Part shown: positions 45,813 to 54,503 of the stretch, in pieces
Layout: each line of letters begins with the position of its first letter
Position numbering within the stretch: position 1 is the stretch's first letter
Source: ChocPot-Mid sp043804925
GTDB lineage: Bacteria > Bacteroidota > Ignavibacteria > Kapaibacteriales > UBA2268
Direction: 5' to 3'
NCBI GenBank assembly: GCA_043804925.1
Contig: JAZDIP010000100.1
Span: forward strand, 1 to 61,386
DNA length: 61,386 nucleotides
The notes under the pieces: generated by a model
The model's input: only the letters and a program-made list of their open reading frames with translations
Databases searched by the model: none
Told to the model about the DNA's origin: nothing
Program-made: the position numbers and the translations under genes

Positions 45813-47879
45813 ATGAAACTAATAATTTTATTTTTTTGTCTATTTTATTTAGGTATTTTAACTGTTTCATTATATTCAAATAATGAATCAAAGAACATAC
45901 GGAAAAGAATTAATAAAATAACAGACCTTGAGGAAAAAGTAAACACACTGAATAATCTTGCGGATTCACTTTTTACTATTTCGAAAGAGCAATCATTAAA
46001 ACTATTTGATGAAGCACTTCAATTAGCCAAGAAAATAAATTATAATAATGGTATATGTGAAAATCATTATATTAAAGCATTTTATTTTCTTGATAACAAT
46101 GAATTTCTTAATGCCCGCAGGGAATTTTTAGAATGTATGAAATATATTGACCAAACCGATTATAAAAAAATTCAGTCTTGTTTGGAAGCTTTGGGATATA
46201 TTAATTATTCTTTGGGAAATTACAAAGGAGCTATTTCAAGTTATACAAAATTAAAAAATAATTATATCGAAAGCGGAGAAACTGATAAAAAGATATCTAA
46301 GATTTATACAAAAATAGGTAATGTATATTTAGAGCATGCTAAATACTATAGCGCCCAGGAAATGTATCTTAGGGCACTGGAAAGTGCAAAAAATGCAAAT
46401 GATAAATGGTTACTATCTGATTGTTATGTTAATATTGGCATTGTAAAAAATTATTTGTGTGACTTTAAGGGAGCTGAACGATATAGCTTCAAAGCATTAA
46501 AGATTAATTATGAAATTAACAATAAACAAAAAATTGCAAATAATTTGGCAAACATTGGGAAAATTTATTTAAATGAATTAAAATTTGATTCATCGCTGGT
46601 CTACCTTTTCAAAAGTTTAGATATATTGAAAAATATGAATGAAAAGAAAGTCGAAGCCAATGTACTTTCCGTAATCTCTCAAATATATTTTCATAAAAAA
46701 CAATATGACAAATCCTTAAAATATGCTCTGGATGCAAGAAAAACCAATTCAGAGATTAATAACATTACTGGTTATTATTGGGATTTATATAATATTTCCC
46801 GAATCTTTTTGAAAACAAAAACCAATATAGATGAAGCAAAAAGCTTTTTGGATTCAATATACTATTATTCGTATATTTCCGATTTACAATCACTGTTAAA
46901 TTATACATATATTGGCTATTGCGAGTATTTTTATATTAAAAGAAATGTTGATTCACTATATTATTATTTTACAGAAAATACCGATTTACAAGATAAAATT
47001 TATCAAAGTGACATTAAAAGCGAAATTTCCAATTTAGAAGATAAGTTTCGTCTTGAAAAGGAATTGAGTGAAGAAAAAATCAATCAAATAGAAAAGAACA
47101 GAAAACAATGGCTTATCATTATTTCACTTATTACAGGAGCTTTTGCTTTGTTTCTGATAGCTTTTGTTATTTGGTGGGAACGGCGAAAATCGGAAAAACT
47201 TCTACTAAACGTTTTACCAAAATCTATTGCATCAAGATTGAAGACAAAGAAAAAATCTATAGCTGACAATTTCGAATCAGCAAGTATTGTATTTATTGAC
47301 ATTGCTCATTTTACATTCTTATCAAAAGATGCAAAACCTGAAAGAGTAGTTGAAGTATTAAATAATATTTATACAATATTCGACCATATTGCAGAAAAAT
47401 ACGGATTGGAAAAAATAAAAACTATTGGAGATTGCTATATGGCCGCCGCCGGTGTGCCACTAAAAAGAGATGACCATGCAGAAATTGCAGCGAATTTTGC
47501 ATTAGAGGCAATGAAAAAAATGGAAGGATATGATACAGGTGACGGAACGATACTACATTTCAGATGTGGAATTGATTGCGGACCAATCGTTGCAGGTGTA
47601 ATCGGCGAGAAAAAATTCATTTATGACCTCTGGGGAGACACCGTAAATACAGCTTCCAGAATGGAACAATATGGCGAAGCCGGAAAGATACATGTTACCA
47701 AAAGATTTAAAAATAAATTAGAAATTAAGGCAAACAGCAGACGGCAGACAGCAGACAGAAATTTAGTCATCAGTCAACAGTCAACAGTCGACCGGAATTT
47801 TAAGTTTGAGGAGAGAGGGGAGATTGAGATAAAAGGCAAAGGAATGATGAAAACGTATTTTTTAATGAATAACGAATAA
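45813..47879 (+). CDS. Class III adenylate cyclase with a TPR sensor region
   Basis: The protein has a signal or anchor segment, then about ten TPR-like repeats (for example YYSAQEMYLRALESAKNAND and AERYSFKALKINYE). One membrane helix follows (WLIIISLITGAFALFLIAFV) and then the cyclase domain. Catalytic residues are present: metal Asp in FIDIAHFT and in IKTIGDCYM, the adenine-selecting Lys in KTIGD, Asp in LWGDTVNTASRM, and Asn and Arg in NTASRM. It should make cAMP in response to a periplasmic cue. I chose the ATG at 45813 because it gives a compact signal. Frames starting at 45735 (TTG) or 45747 (ATG) are possible but leave too little room for the divergent gene's promoter. A repeat-derived insertion lies near its C-terminus. 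Confidence 0.87.
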   Translation: MKLIILFFCLFYLGILTVSLYSNNESKNIRKRINKITDLEEKVNTLNNLADSLFTISKEQSLKLFDEALQLAKKINYNNGICENHYIKAFYFLDNNEFLNARREFLECMKYIDQTDYKKIQSCLEALGYINYSLGNYKGAISSYTKLKNNYIESGETDKKISKIYTKIGNVYLEHAKYYSAQEMYLRALESAKNANDKWLLSDCYVNIGIVKNYLCDFKGAERYSFKALKINYEINNKQKIANNLANIGKIYLNELKFDSSLVYLFKSLDILKNMNEKKVEANVLSVISQIYFHKKQYDKSLKYALDARKTNSEINNITGYYWDLYNISRIFLKTKTNIDEAKSFLDSIYYYSYISDLQSLLNYTYIGYCEYFYIKRNVDSLYYYFTENTDLQDKIYQSDIKSEISNLEDKFRLEKELSEEKINQIEKNRKQWLIIISLITGAFALFLIAFVIWWERRKSEKLLLNVLPKSIASRLKTKKKSIADNFESASIVFIDIAHFTFLSKDAKPERVVEVLNNIYTIFDHIAEKYGLEKIKTIGDCYMAAAGVPLKRDDHAEIAANFALEAMKKMEGYDTGDGTILHFRCGIDCGPIVAGVIGEKKFIYDLWGDTVNTASRMEQYGEAGKIHVTKRFKNKLEIKANSRRQTADRNLVISQQSTVDRNFKFEERGEIEIKGKGMMKTYFLMNNE
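47731..47800 (+). repeat. Repeat-word insertion inside the first cyclase gene
   Basis: The coding sequence here is built from CAGCAGACGGCAGACAGCAG and CAGTCAACAGTCAACAGTC words, like the repeats in several spacers. It adds about 20 residues (SRRQTADRN then SQQSTVDRN) before the conserved end FEERGEIEIKGKG. Confidence 0.75.
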
Positions 47880-47896
47880 TGAATAGTGAATAATAG

Positions 47897-47950
47897 CCAC
47901 GACTTTTAAGTCGTGGAAATGAAGAGACGAAACGGTTCGGGCTTTAGCCC
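47897..47950. repeat. Two short palindromes between the cyclase genes
   Basis: CCACGACTTTTAAGTCGTGG (47897-47916) is a 9-base perfect stem, and GGGCTTTAGCCC (47939-47950) is a second hairpin. Both lie between the two cyclase genes. Neither has a T run, so they look more like repeat elements than terminators. Confidence 0.65.
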
Positions 47951-47981
47951 AAATTTGATAAATTTTTCTAAGGAATGGTTT

Positions 47982-50069
47982 ATGAAAAAAATTGTACTGA
48001 TTCTTTTATTAGCTTTGATATTATTTGGTTGCGATACAAACCGAAAGAAGCCGCCAATGGCAAAAAACGGTGTTCTCGACTTGCGGGACTGGGACTTCGA
48101 GAAAGACGGTAATGTTTACATGTACGGTGAGTGGGAGTTTTATTGGAAAAAACTCCTAAAACCTGAAGATTTAAAAAATGATTCGATAAAACCGGATTTA
48201 TATATTATTTTTCCTGGTCTTTGGGATACCCTAAAAATAAATAACAGGGAACTTGGTTCAGGTGGCTATGCCACTTTCAAGTTAAAAATAAAACCGCCTA
48301 AGAATCAGAAACATTTCGGTTTTTTCTTTTGGTCAAATTTTGCTTCAGGCAGAATATATGTTAACGACAATTTATTTGCGACAATGGGTGTACCTGACAC
48401 TTCATTCGAGAAAACAGTATTTGCATATTCAAGATATCCTTGTGAATCTTTTATTACTGAAAAAGATGAAATTGATTTAATTATTCAAGTCGCAAATTTC
48501 AATGTATCACATCCCGGAGTCCCTACTGGTTGGAGATTTCAAATTACAAATTTTGAACAATATTTTTCAATTTTCAGCATGTCTTATGGTATGCATATTG
48601 CCTCAATTGGAATTCTATTCATAATTGGTTTATATCATCTTATAATATTTATTTATAGAAGAGATAATAAGCTCGCTCTGTTTTTCAGTCTTTTGTGCAT
48701 ATCAATTGCCAGTGAAAACTTTCTTATCGCAGGTTTAATTCATCCTCTTTATCCATATATTGATAGACCTGAAAATTTTGCATTAAATCAATTTTTAACA
48801 ATATATTTATTAGGTTTTGTTTCAATTATACGAATTATTCTTTTTTTATATTTTTTTAAATTATATTTTCATGAATCATTTTCAAAGAAATTCTTTTATT
48901 TCATAATAATATTCTGTAATGCATTTATTTTATATTATTATTTTGTTATTATCAATCAAATGGAAGGTTGGGTATATTTTAACTTAATCTTTCTTATAAC
49001 AATAATTTACTGTTTCTATATTACTGTAAAAGCATTTATAAAAAGAAAAGAAGGTAGCATGGGATTATTAATCGGTTACATACTTTTTTTAATCTTTTTT
49101 TTAAATTCCTTTTTCCAACCAATTGGTTTTACTATAATAACCGAATTATACACAACAAATGTTGCGCTGGTTTGTTTGACAGGTAGTATGGCAATTGTTT
49201 TAGCACGTAACTTTTCTACTGCTTTCAAAACAGTAGAAACACAAGCAGTCGAACTCCAACATCACAAGGAGCATCTTGAAGAACTTGTTGATGAAAGAAC
49301 ATTGGAGTTGACAATTGAAAAAGATAAATCCGATAAACTCCTTCTCAACGTTCTTCCCGAGCAAATTGCTCATCGCTTAAAACAAGGCGAAACACCTATA
49401 GCTGACCACTTTGAAGAAGCAAGTGTGATATTTATTGATATTGCTGACTTCACAAAGCTGAGTGCAAGGTCAAAACCGCAGGATATGGTAAAAATGCTGA
49501 ATGATATTTTCTCCATATTCGATAAGATTTCAGATAAGTATGGTTTAGAGAAAATCAAAACAATTGGTGATTGCTTTATGGCAGCGGCAGGAATACCTAT
49601 TCCGAGAAAAGACCATGCTGAAGCGATTGCTAAGATGGCGATTGAGGTAATGGACACTATGAAGGGGTATAGGGTTTCGGGTATAGGGGATAGGGTATTG
49701 GGTATAGGGGGTAGGGTATTGGGTATAGGGTTTGGGATTCAGGGTATAGGGGATGGGGTTTCCGAAACCCAAAACCCAATACCCGAAACCCAAGAGATTC
49801 AATTTAGAATCGGTTTGGACTGCGGTCCAATCGTAGCAGGAGTTATCGGCGAACAGAAATTTATCTATGACCTTTGGGGCGATATGGTTAATACTGCTTC
49901 AAGAATGGAGACGAATGGGGTTGTAGGGAAGATACAATGCACAGAAAGGTTTAAGAATAAATTGACAATTGATAATGGACAATTGAAAATGAAATTCGAG
50001 GAGAGAGGGGAGATTGAGATTAAGGGCAAGGGAATAATGAAGACGTATTTCTTAGTCAACAGTCATTAG
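47982..50069 (+). CDS. Class III adenylate cyclase with 7TMR-DISM sensor module
   Basis: This protein of about 695 residues has the ATG at 47982, after AAGGAATGG. It begins with a lipoprotein-like signal (KKIVLILLLALILFGC). A jelly-roll extracellular domain follows (GEWEFYWKKLL, FPGLWDTL, GYATFKLKIKPP), then about seven membrane helices (about 200-410) and a coiled coil. The cyclase domain has metal Asp in FIDIADFT, Lys and Asp in IKTIGDCFM, and DLWGDMVNTASRME. The residues fit adenylate cyclase. A 40-residue insertion (roughly 560-600) interrupts the catalytic domain between MDTMKGY and IQFRIGLDCGPIV. The last part, FEERGEIEIKGKGIMKTYFLVN, is almost the same as in the upstream cyclase. Confidence 0.9.
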   Translation: MKKIVLILLLALILFGCDTNRKKPPMAKNGVLDLRDWDFEKDGNVYMYGEWEFYWKKLLKPEDLKNDSIKPDLYIIFPGLWDTLKINNRELGSGGYATFKLKIKPPKNQKHFGFFFWSNFASGRIYVNDNLFATMGVPDTSFEKTVFAYSRYPCESFITEKDEIDLIIQVANFNVSHPGVPTGWRFQITNFEQYFSIFSMSYGMHIASIGILFIIGLYHLIIFIYRRDNKLALFFSLLCISIASENFLIAGLIHPLYPYIDRPENFALNQFLTIYLLGFVSIIRIILFLYFFKLYFHESFSKKFFYFIIIFCNAFILYYYFVIINQMEGWVYFNLIFLITIIYCFYITVKAFIKRKEGSMGLLIGYILFLIFFLNSFFQPIGFTIITELYTTNVALVCLTGSMAIVLARNFSTAFKTVETQAVELQHHKEHLEELVDERTLELTIEKDKSDKLLLNVLPEQIAHRLKQGETPIADHFEEASVIFIDIADFTKLSARSKPQDMVKMLNDIFSIFDKISDKYGLEKIKTIGDCFMAAAGIPIPRKDHAEAIAKMAIEVMDTMKGYRVSGIGDRVLGIGGRVLGIGFGIQGIGDGVSETQNPIPETQEIQFRIGLDCGPIVAGVIGEQKFIYDLWGDMVNTASRMETNGVVGKIQCTERFKNKLTIDNGQLKMKFEERGEIEIKGKGIMKTYFLVNSH
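49664..49791 (+). repeat. G-rich/C-rich inverted and tandem repeat inside the second cyclase gene
   Basis: Eight or more variants of GGGTATAGGGGGTAGGGTATT are followed by their complements (CCGAAACCC, AACCCAATACCC, GAAACCC). This gives a tandem repeat of many GGG runs with a matching C-rich tail that can fold back. It stays in frame and reads as repeats of GIGDRVLGIGGRVLGIG, then QNPIPETQ. Confidence 0.9.
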
Positions 50070-50095
50070 TCGTTAGTAAATAGTCAGTAGAAAGG
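50058..50095 (+). repeat. AGTCAACAGTC-type spacer repeat
   Basis: Variants of AGTCAACAGTCATTAGTCGTTAGT overlap the stop region of the second cyclase gene and continue into the spacer. Related copies lie at about 55766-55800 and 57298-57340. Confidence 0.7.
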
Positions 50096-50117
50096 GGAAG
50101 GGAAAAGGGATTTTAAA

Positions 50118-50247
50118 ACAATCGCATAGCGATTGAATGTTTGTAGAAAGCAAATTTTATCCAGGTTTACAATCCCTGAGGGATTGAACTATGGTAGCAG
50201 GGTTCAACCATGGATTTCAAAATCCGAGCGGGATTGAACTATTGGTT
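50118..50247. repeat. Three REP-like palindromes with covarying stems
   Basis: Units read CAATCGCATAGCGATTGAAT, CAATCCCTGAGGGATTGAAC and AATCCGAGCGGGATTGAAC, each followed by a (C/T)TAT/TGTTTG-type tail. The stem bases change together on both sides. They lie in the spacer after the second cyclase gene. Confidence 0.8.
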
Positions 50248-50358
50248 TTAAATTTATATTTTTAAATTGATTCAAAATTGAAATTGAAAATTTTGAATTC
50301 TCATTCAGCTAAAAGATTTACCCCTACTAAAAATTCTTTATGAACTATATGAACTGAA

Positions 50359-52044
50359 TTACCTAATCAATTCCAGTTGTTGTTTAATTTCTTCATTCAC
50401 CGGTTCAAAAGTTAATGATTTCTCCCATGCCTGAATAGCATCATCTTTTCTACCCAATTTGAGATAAATATGACCTAAATGTCCCAATACTTCTGAATTT
50501 TCCTCTCCTGTCCGAATTGCTTTTAATATGTAATCTAAAGCTAATTCGTAGTTTCCTAATTGATATTGTATCCATCCGTATGTATCGAGAAAAGATGGAT
50601 TATCCGGCTCAATTTGTAAAGATTTCTGGCTCATGAGCATTGCAGTATCAAGCTTTTCACCTCGAACGGCAAGGGAATAAGCATAGTTGTTGTTAATTAA
50701 TGCATTGTCAGGTTCAATAGATAAAATTTTTAGATACGCTATATCACAACTGTCATACTTTTTCAACTGGTCGTAAAGAAGTCCGATTTGACTCAATACT
50801 TCGATATTATTTGTATCAAGCGATAAAGATAAAAAGTATTCATTCAAAGCCAAATCATTGCTGTCCATATTCTGGTACACCAAGCCACGATAGAATGGAA
50901 AGGAAAAGCTATTTGGAAACTTTGGATTAAATTCATTAATTATGGATAGTGCTTTCTCGTATTGAGCATTACGTATGTAATATAAAGTAACTGCTAAAGA
51001 AATATCGGGAATAGTATCTGCTTTTAAAGCTCTGTTGAAAAATTTTTCTGTTAAAGCAGTATCCTTTATTTTATCGGCAAGGTATCCGGCTATCATGTTC
51101 ATCCGCCAATCAAAGTAAAAATTGTTTTCAACATCTTTAAGTAATTTCGGGATGAATTTTTTTGATTCTTCGTTATTATCATCAAGTAAATAATTCGCAG
51201 TCAGATTATAAAAGTAGTTGATATCATCTTCAACAAAATTAATTCTGGCTGTATCGAGTACCTGAAATGCCTTTTGATAATTTGACCTATTAAGATAAGT
51301 CCTGATTAAAGCATCATAAGCTTCAGGTTTTTTCCCGGAGTACCGAATTAATTTTTCATAAGTGGAAATCATCTTTATTGTATCGGCTTTTTTTTCGTAC
51401 AGCCCGGCAATTCTGTAAAGTATTTCCGGTTCTTCCCTTTGCTTTAAAAGGTCTTCGTAAAGCTGTATTGCTGTTTCAATATCGTCATATTCATATATTC
51501 TGGCTAAGTTAGATTTCCTGTGTCTTGTCGGTTCCAAATCATATATGGATTTGTAAACAGTTATGGCATCTTTGATATTATTCCTGTAAACATATAATTC
51601 AGTTAAAAGCTCCATTGCAGGAATAAAGTTCGGTTCAATATTCAAAGATTTAATAGTATTTTGAAAAGCTGATTCATATTTACCCAGCATCATGTAGCTT
51701 TTTGCAATTGCATAGATAATCGAAGCTGAACTATCATATTTCAATGCCTCCTGAAATTCAAGTATTGATTCTGCAAATTTATTTTGTTGTTGAAGTTTCG
51801 ACCCCTCAATTACATGTTCAATAGCAAGTTCGTTAATTCTGCCGGTATCCAGTTGTACGAAATTTCTTTGTTCATTCAAAACAAGGTCATTGAATCGGGA
51901 ATTTTTTTGGATATTTGTTGAACTGCATGATATTAAAAAAAGTGTAAATATAAATGCAATTAAAAAACTTAAAACAGAAAAATACCTATTACAAAATAAA
52001 TAAAAGGTACTATTGACTATACTATTATAATTTATTTTTTTCAT
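50359..52044 (-). CDS. TPR-rich lipoprotein
   Basis: This 561-residue protein has a lipoprotein signal ending in FLISC and then about twelve tetratricopeptide repeats. Examples are KFAESILEFQEALKYDSSAS, KYESAFQNTIKSLNIEPNF, NNIKDAITVYKSIYDLEP and LGNYELALDYILKAIRTGEE. TPR lipoproteins usually act as assembly scaffolds for outer-membrane, secretion or gliding complexes. No specific partner is next to it. Its neighbours are a HAD-like gene and the cyclases. Confidence 0.87.
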   Translation of the reverse strand: MKKINYNSIVNSTFYLFCNRYFSVLSFLIAFIFTLFLISCSSTNIQKNSRFNDLVLNEQRNFVQLDTGRINELAIEHVIEGSKLQQQNKFAESILEFQEALKYDSSASIIYAIAKSYMMLGKYESAFQNTIKSLNIEPNFIPAMELLTELYVYRNNIKDAITVYKSIYDLEPTRHRKSNLARIYEYDDIETAIQLYEDLLKQREEPEILYRIAGLYEKKADTIKMISTYEKLIRYSGKKPEAYDALIRTYLNRSNYQKAFQVLDTARINFVEDDINYFYNLTANYLLDDNNEESKKFIPKLLKDVENNFYFDWRMNMIAGYLADKIKDTALTEKFFNRALKADTIPDISLAVTLYYIRNAQYEKALSIINEFNPKFPNSFSFPFYRGLVYQNMDSNDLALNEYFLSLSLDTNNIEVLSQIGLLYDQLKKYDSCDIAYLKILSIEPDNALINNNYAYSLAVRGEKLDTAMLMSQKSLQIEPDNPSFLDTYGWIQYQLGNYELALDYILKAIRTGEENSEVLGHLGHIYLKLGRKDDAIQAWEKSLTFEPVNEEIKQQLELIR

Positions 52045-52101
52045 TAAGCAAAAAAGAAAATTAAAAATTGTCCAATTAATATAGAATAGACAAATTTAAG
52101 G

Positions 52102-52842
52102 TTAATTTAGTTTTTTTAAAAATTTCGGAATTTCATGCCAATTACTGCATTCAAAATCTGCTAAAGTTTCTTTGGGATTTTCTTTAACAAGGAAAGCACT
52201 TGAATCCCCATCAAAACGAATGGCTTTCATACCCAAATTTTTTGCACCAAGAATATCAGTTTTTTCAATATCTCCTATGTGCAGTGCATTTTCTGGATTA
52301 CACTCAAATTTATCAAGAACAGTCATAAAAGCTTTTGGATTTGGTTTTGCAACTCCTGTTTCATCGCTAAAACTAAAAACATCAAAATATTTAAAAATTT
52401 CTTCCTTTTCAAGTATTTGTCTCAGAACGGAACCCGGAGAAAAACCCGTATCGGAAACTATTCCTAATTTAAAACCAGTGCTTAGTTCTTTCAATGATTC
52501 TTTAACTTCAGGAATAATTTTAGGAGGATGAACAAGAATTGAATTGGAAAATTTTTCAGCTATTTCTTTAATTGAGTCCTCATTTTTTGGTAAATTAAGC
52601 TTTTTCCAGAAAAAATTTACTAGTTCAACTGAAGAAGGTGTTCTTTGTTGATTCATCCAAACATGGTTGAAGTATTCCCAAGATGATTTCATTGCAGGTT
52701 CTAATTCTTCCTGTTTAATAAAACAGCCCAATTTATCAGTTTCCGTAATAAGAGCATTTAATCTGTATTTATTTCTTTCTAAACCCGAACTTGAATCGAA
52801 AATCGTATTCCAAAAATCTATTGTAATTACTTTTAAACTCAT
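52102..52842 (-). CDS. HAD-superfamily hydrolase-like protein
   Basis: The 246-residue protein shows a HAD fold. Motif I reads ITIDFWNTIFD (nucleophile Asp9), motif II LGIVSDTGF, motif III Lys in VAKPNPKAF, and motif IV HIGDIEKTDILGA. In motif I the usual second Asp (DxD) is replaced by Trp11. Phosphatase members normally need it as the acid-base, so turnover may be slow or the chemistry different. A helical cap follows motif I. The substrate is unknown. It is monocistronic. Confidence 0.88.
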   Translation of the reverse strand: MSLKVITIDFWNTIFDSSSGLERNKYRLNALITETDKLGCFIKQEELEPAMKSSWEYFNHVWMNQQRTPSSVELVNFFWKKLNLPKNEDSIKEIAEKFSNSILVHPPKIIPEVKESLKELSTGFKLGIVSDTGFSPGSVLRQILEKEEIFKYFDVFSFSDETGVAKPNPKAFMTVLDKFECNPENALHIGDIEKTDILGAKNLGMKAIRFDGDSSAFLVKENPKETLADFECSNWHEIPKFLKKLN

Positions 52843-52914
52843 ATATTTATTTCTTATTTTTTATAAAACTTAAAAATACACAATAATTATTTTTTAAAAA
52901 AAATAAAAAAATAT

Positions 52915-52945
52915 TTTGAAACTTTCAGATAATTTCTTACGTTTG
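52915..52945 (+). promoter_or_regulatory. Bacteroidetes-type promoter for the export operon
   Basis: TTTG at 52915-52918 and TACGTTTG at 52938-52945, with a 19-base gap, match the TTTG / TAnnTTTG consensus of Bacteroidetes primary sigma factors. It precedes the GbsR-like gene and abuts the palindromic operator. Confidence 0.55.
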
Positions 52946-52946
52946 T

Positions 52947-52979
52947 ATCGTTAAGAATGTACTTAACGTTAAAAACGAT
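52947..52979 (+). promoter_or_regulatory. Palindromic operator of the GbsR/MarR-type regulator
   Basis: A perfect inverted repeat, CGTTAAG-N6-CTTAACG (52949-52968), lies within wider arms ATCGTT (52947-52952) and AACGAT (52974-52979). It directly follows the -7 element, so a bound repressor would block transcription of its own operon. Confidence 0.65.
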
Positions 52980-53003
52980 GTTGGAAATAAGAAAATTCAA
53001 TAT

Positions 53004-53552
53004 ATGAAAGCAAAAATTGAAAAAGACAATCTGCAAATTGTTCAGGACTTTCTGATAGATGAAATGGGCAATTATGTAGAATCCTTATCCGGCAGAGTAT
53101 TGCTGGGCAGGATTTGGGGGCTGTTATTAACAAGTCCGGGACCTGTTTCTTTAAAGGAAATGGCAAAAAAGCTGAATGTATCCAAACCGGCTGTTAGTTC
53201 AACAATAAATATGGGAATCCAATACGGTGTTTTTAGAAAACAGTATAATGCTGATTTTCCCAGAGAAAATTTCATGCAATTAAGATATAATTCAATGGAA
53301 ATGCTGATTAATCCGGGGAACAGAAAACTTCAATTGCTTTATGAGAAATTTTCCGAAAGTGTAAAATTAATCGAAGAAATGGGTAATAAAAGGGAAAAAG
53401 ATGAGGAATTAAAGCAGATTTACAATCGCATGAAATATCTAACAGAATGCTTCAAGATATTTTTAGATGAATATGAGAAAATGAGCAAAATAGTTGTTGA
53501 TAAAATTAAGGATTTAGGAAAAAAATACGAAATTGAAGGAGATTTAAAATGA
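53004..53552 (+). CDS. GbsR/MarR-family transcriptional regulator
   Basis: The 182-residue winged-helix protein has GRVLLGRIWGLLLTSPGPVSLKEMAKKLNVSKPAVSSTINMGIQYGVF (about residues 30-78), the GbsR-type HTH. A long C-terminal helical dimerisation part follows. Such regulators often act as local repressors that respond to a small molecule or membrane state. It is the first gene of the export operon and overlaps the LolA-like gene by four bases. The palindrome at 52947-52979 is its likely site. Confidence 0.88.
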   Translation: MKAKIEKDNLQIVQDFLIDEMGNYVESLSGRVLLGRIWGLLLTSPGPVSLKEMAKKLNVSKPAVSSTINMGIQYGVFRKQYNADFPRENFMQLRYNSMEMLINPGNRKLQLLYEKFSESVKLIEEMGNKREKDEELKQIYNRMKYLTECFKIFLDEYEKMSKIVVDKIKDLGKKYEIEGDLK

Positions 53553-54286
53553 AAAAGATTATTGTGATACTGATTAACATTTTGTTTTGTACCAAGCTTT
53601 TTGCTGTTGACCCAGTGGCAATCATCAAAAAAGCTGAGAATATGTATAAGGGTGAAACTTCAAAAGGAATTTTTACTATGATAGTAAAAACACCTGAATA
53701 CGAAAGGACTGTTAAGATGCAATCTTGGAACGATGGTAACGACAAAGCATTGATTGTTACCCTTGAACCTAAAAAAGAAGCCGGAAATAAATTGTTAAAG
53801 ATTAATAAAGAGCTTTGGAGCTACCTTAAGAATACTGAAACTACGATGAAACTGCCCTCTTCGATGATGCTTCAATCTTGGAACGGTTCTGATTTGACTT
53901 ATGACGATATGGTTCGTGAATCTGATTTGGTTGATGATTATGAATTGAAATATTTGTTAGATGAGAAAATTGCTGGTGAACTTTGCTGGAAATTTGAATT
54001 AAAACCAAGACCTGATGCACCGGTTGTTTGGAATAATATTTATTATTGGATTAGACAAGTTGACAATCTTCCTGCAATGATGCAGTTTTATGACGAGAAG
54101 GGACAAAAACACCGTACAATGAAGTTTGAAGATATTAAGAAAATCGGTGGCAGGACAATACCGACAGTCTGGACGATTATTAATAATAAAAAGGAAGGTA
54201 ATGTAACAAAGTTCATTTACAATGAAGTTGAGTTTGATATTAAAATATCTGGAAGGATTTTTAGCTTCAAAGAACTGGAGAGATAA
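53549..54286 (+). CDS. LolA-like outer-membrane lipoprotein-sorting protein
   Basis: The 245-residue periplasmic protein has a signal peptide (KKIIVILINILFCTKLFA) and the pattern of the LolA/LolB-fold family with a C-terminal sorting-protein domain: NMYKGETSKGIFTMIVKTPEYERTV, LLKINKELWSYLKNTETTMKLPSSMM, SWNGSDLTYDDMVRES and WNNIYYWIRQVDNLPAMMQFYDEKG. It should carry a hydrophobic ligand across the periplasm. The two FtsX/LolC-type permeases and the ATPase of the operon could hand over the cargo, and the barrel at its end could receive it. The cargo is unknown. Confidence 0.88.
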   Translation: MKKIIVILINILFCTKLFAVDPVAIIKKAENMYKGETSKGIFTMIVKTPEYERTVKMQSWNDGNDKALIVTLEPKKEAGNKLLKINKELWSYLKNTETTMKLPSSMMLQSWNGSDLTYDDMVRESDLVDDYELKYLLDEKIAGELCWKFELKPRPDAPVVWNNIYYWIRQVDNLPAMMQFYDEKGQKHRTMKFEDIKKIGGRTIPTVWTIINNKKEGNVTKFIYNEVEFDIKISGRIFSFKELER

Positions 54287-54320
54287 TTGTTAATTGTTAA
54301 TGGTTAATTTTTAATGGATA
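54287..54320 (+). repeat. AATTGTTAATTG-type spacer repeat
   Basis: Variants of TTGTTAATTGTTAATGGTTAA follow directly after the LolA-like gene and lead into the larger palindromic element. Confidence 0.65.
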
Positions 54321-54327
54321 ATTTTAA

Positions 54328-54448
54328 ACTTTGTGAAACTTTGCGAAAAACTTTGAGTACTTTGCGTTTTAAAAAAGAATTTCACGCAAAGACGCTAAGA
54401 AGCAATGATGCAATGACGCAAAGACACAAAGACGTAAAGACGCAAAGT
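54328..54448. repeat. ACGCAAAGACGC imperfect inverted repeat element (about 120 bases)
   Basis: The left arm has CTTTGTGAAACTTTGCGAAA and TTTGCG. The right arm has ACGCAAAGACGC, ACGCAAAGACAC and GACGCAAAG. Together they form one long imperfect hairpin in the spacer between the LolA-like gene and the first permease gene. A partial copy lies at 55902-55920. Confidence 0.85.
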
Positions 54449-54503
54449 ATTAATTAATTGACTGAAAATTGTAAAATTGAAAATTAAAAAATAGGGTAAG
54501 AAA

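Noticed and set aside
47913..47981. Longer start of the second cyclase
   Set aside because: The added 23 residues cross a short palindrome, and the internal ATG has a good ribosome site and a clear lipoprotein signal.
50118..50247. Possible CRISPR array because of repeated GGGATTGAA strings
   Set aside because: The units are palindromes with different inner bases and unequal spacing, only three are present, the spacers are not of uniform length, and no cas gene is near.
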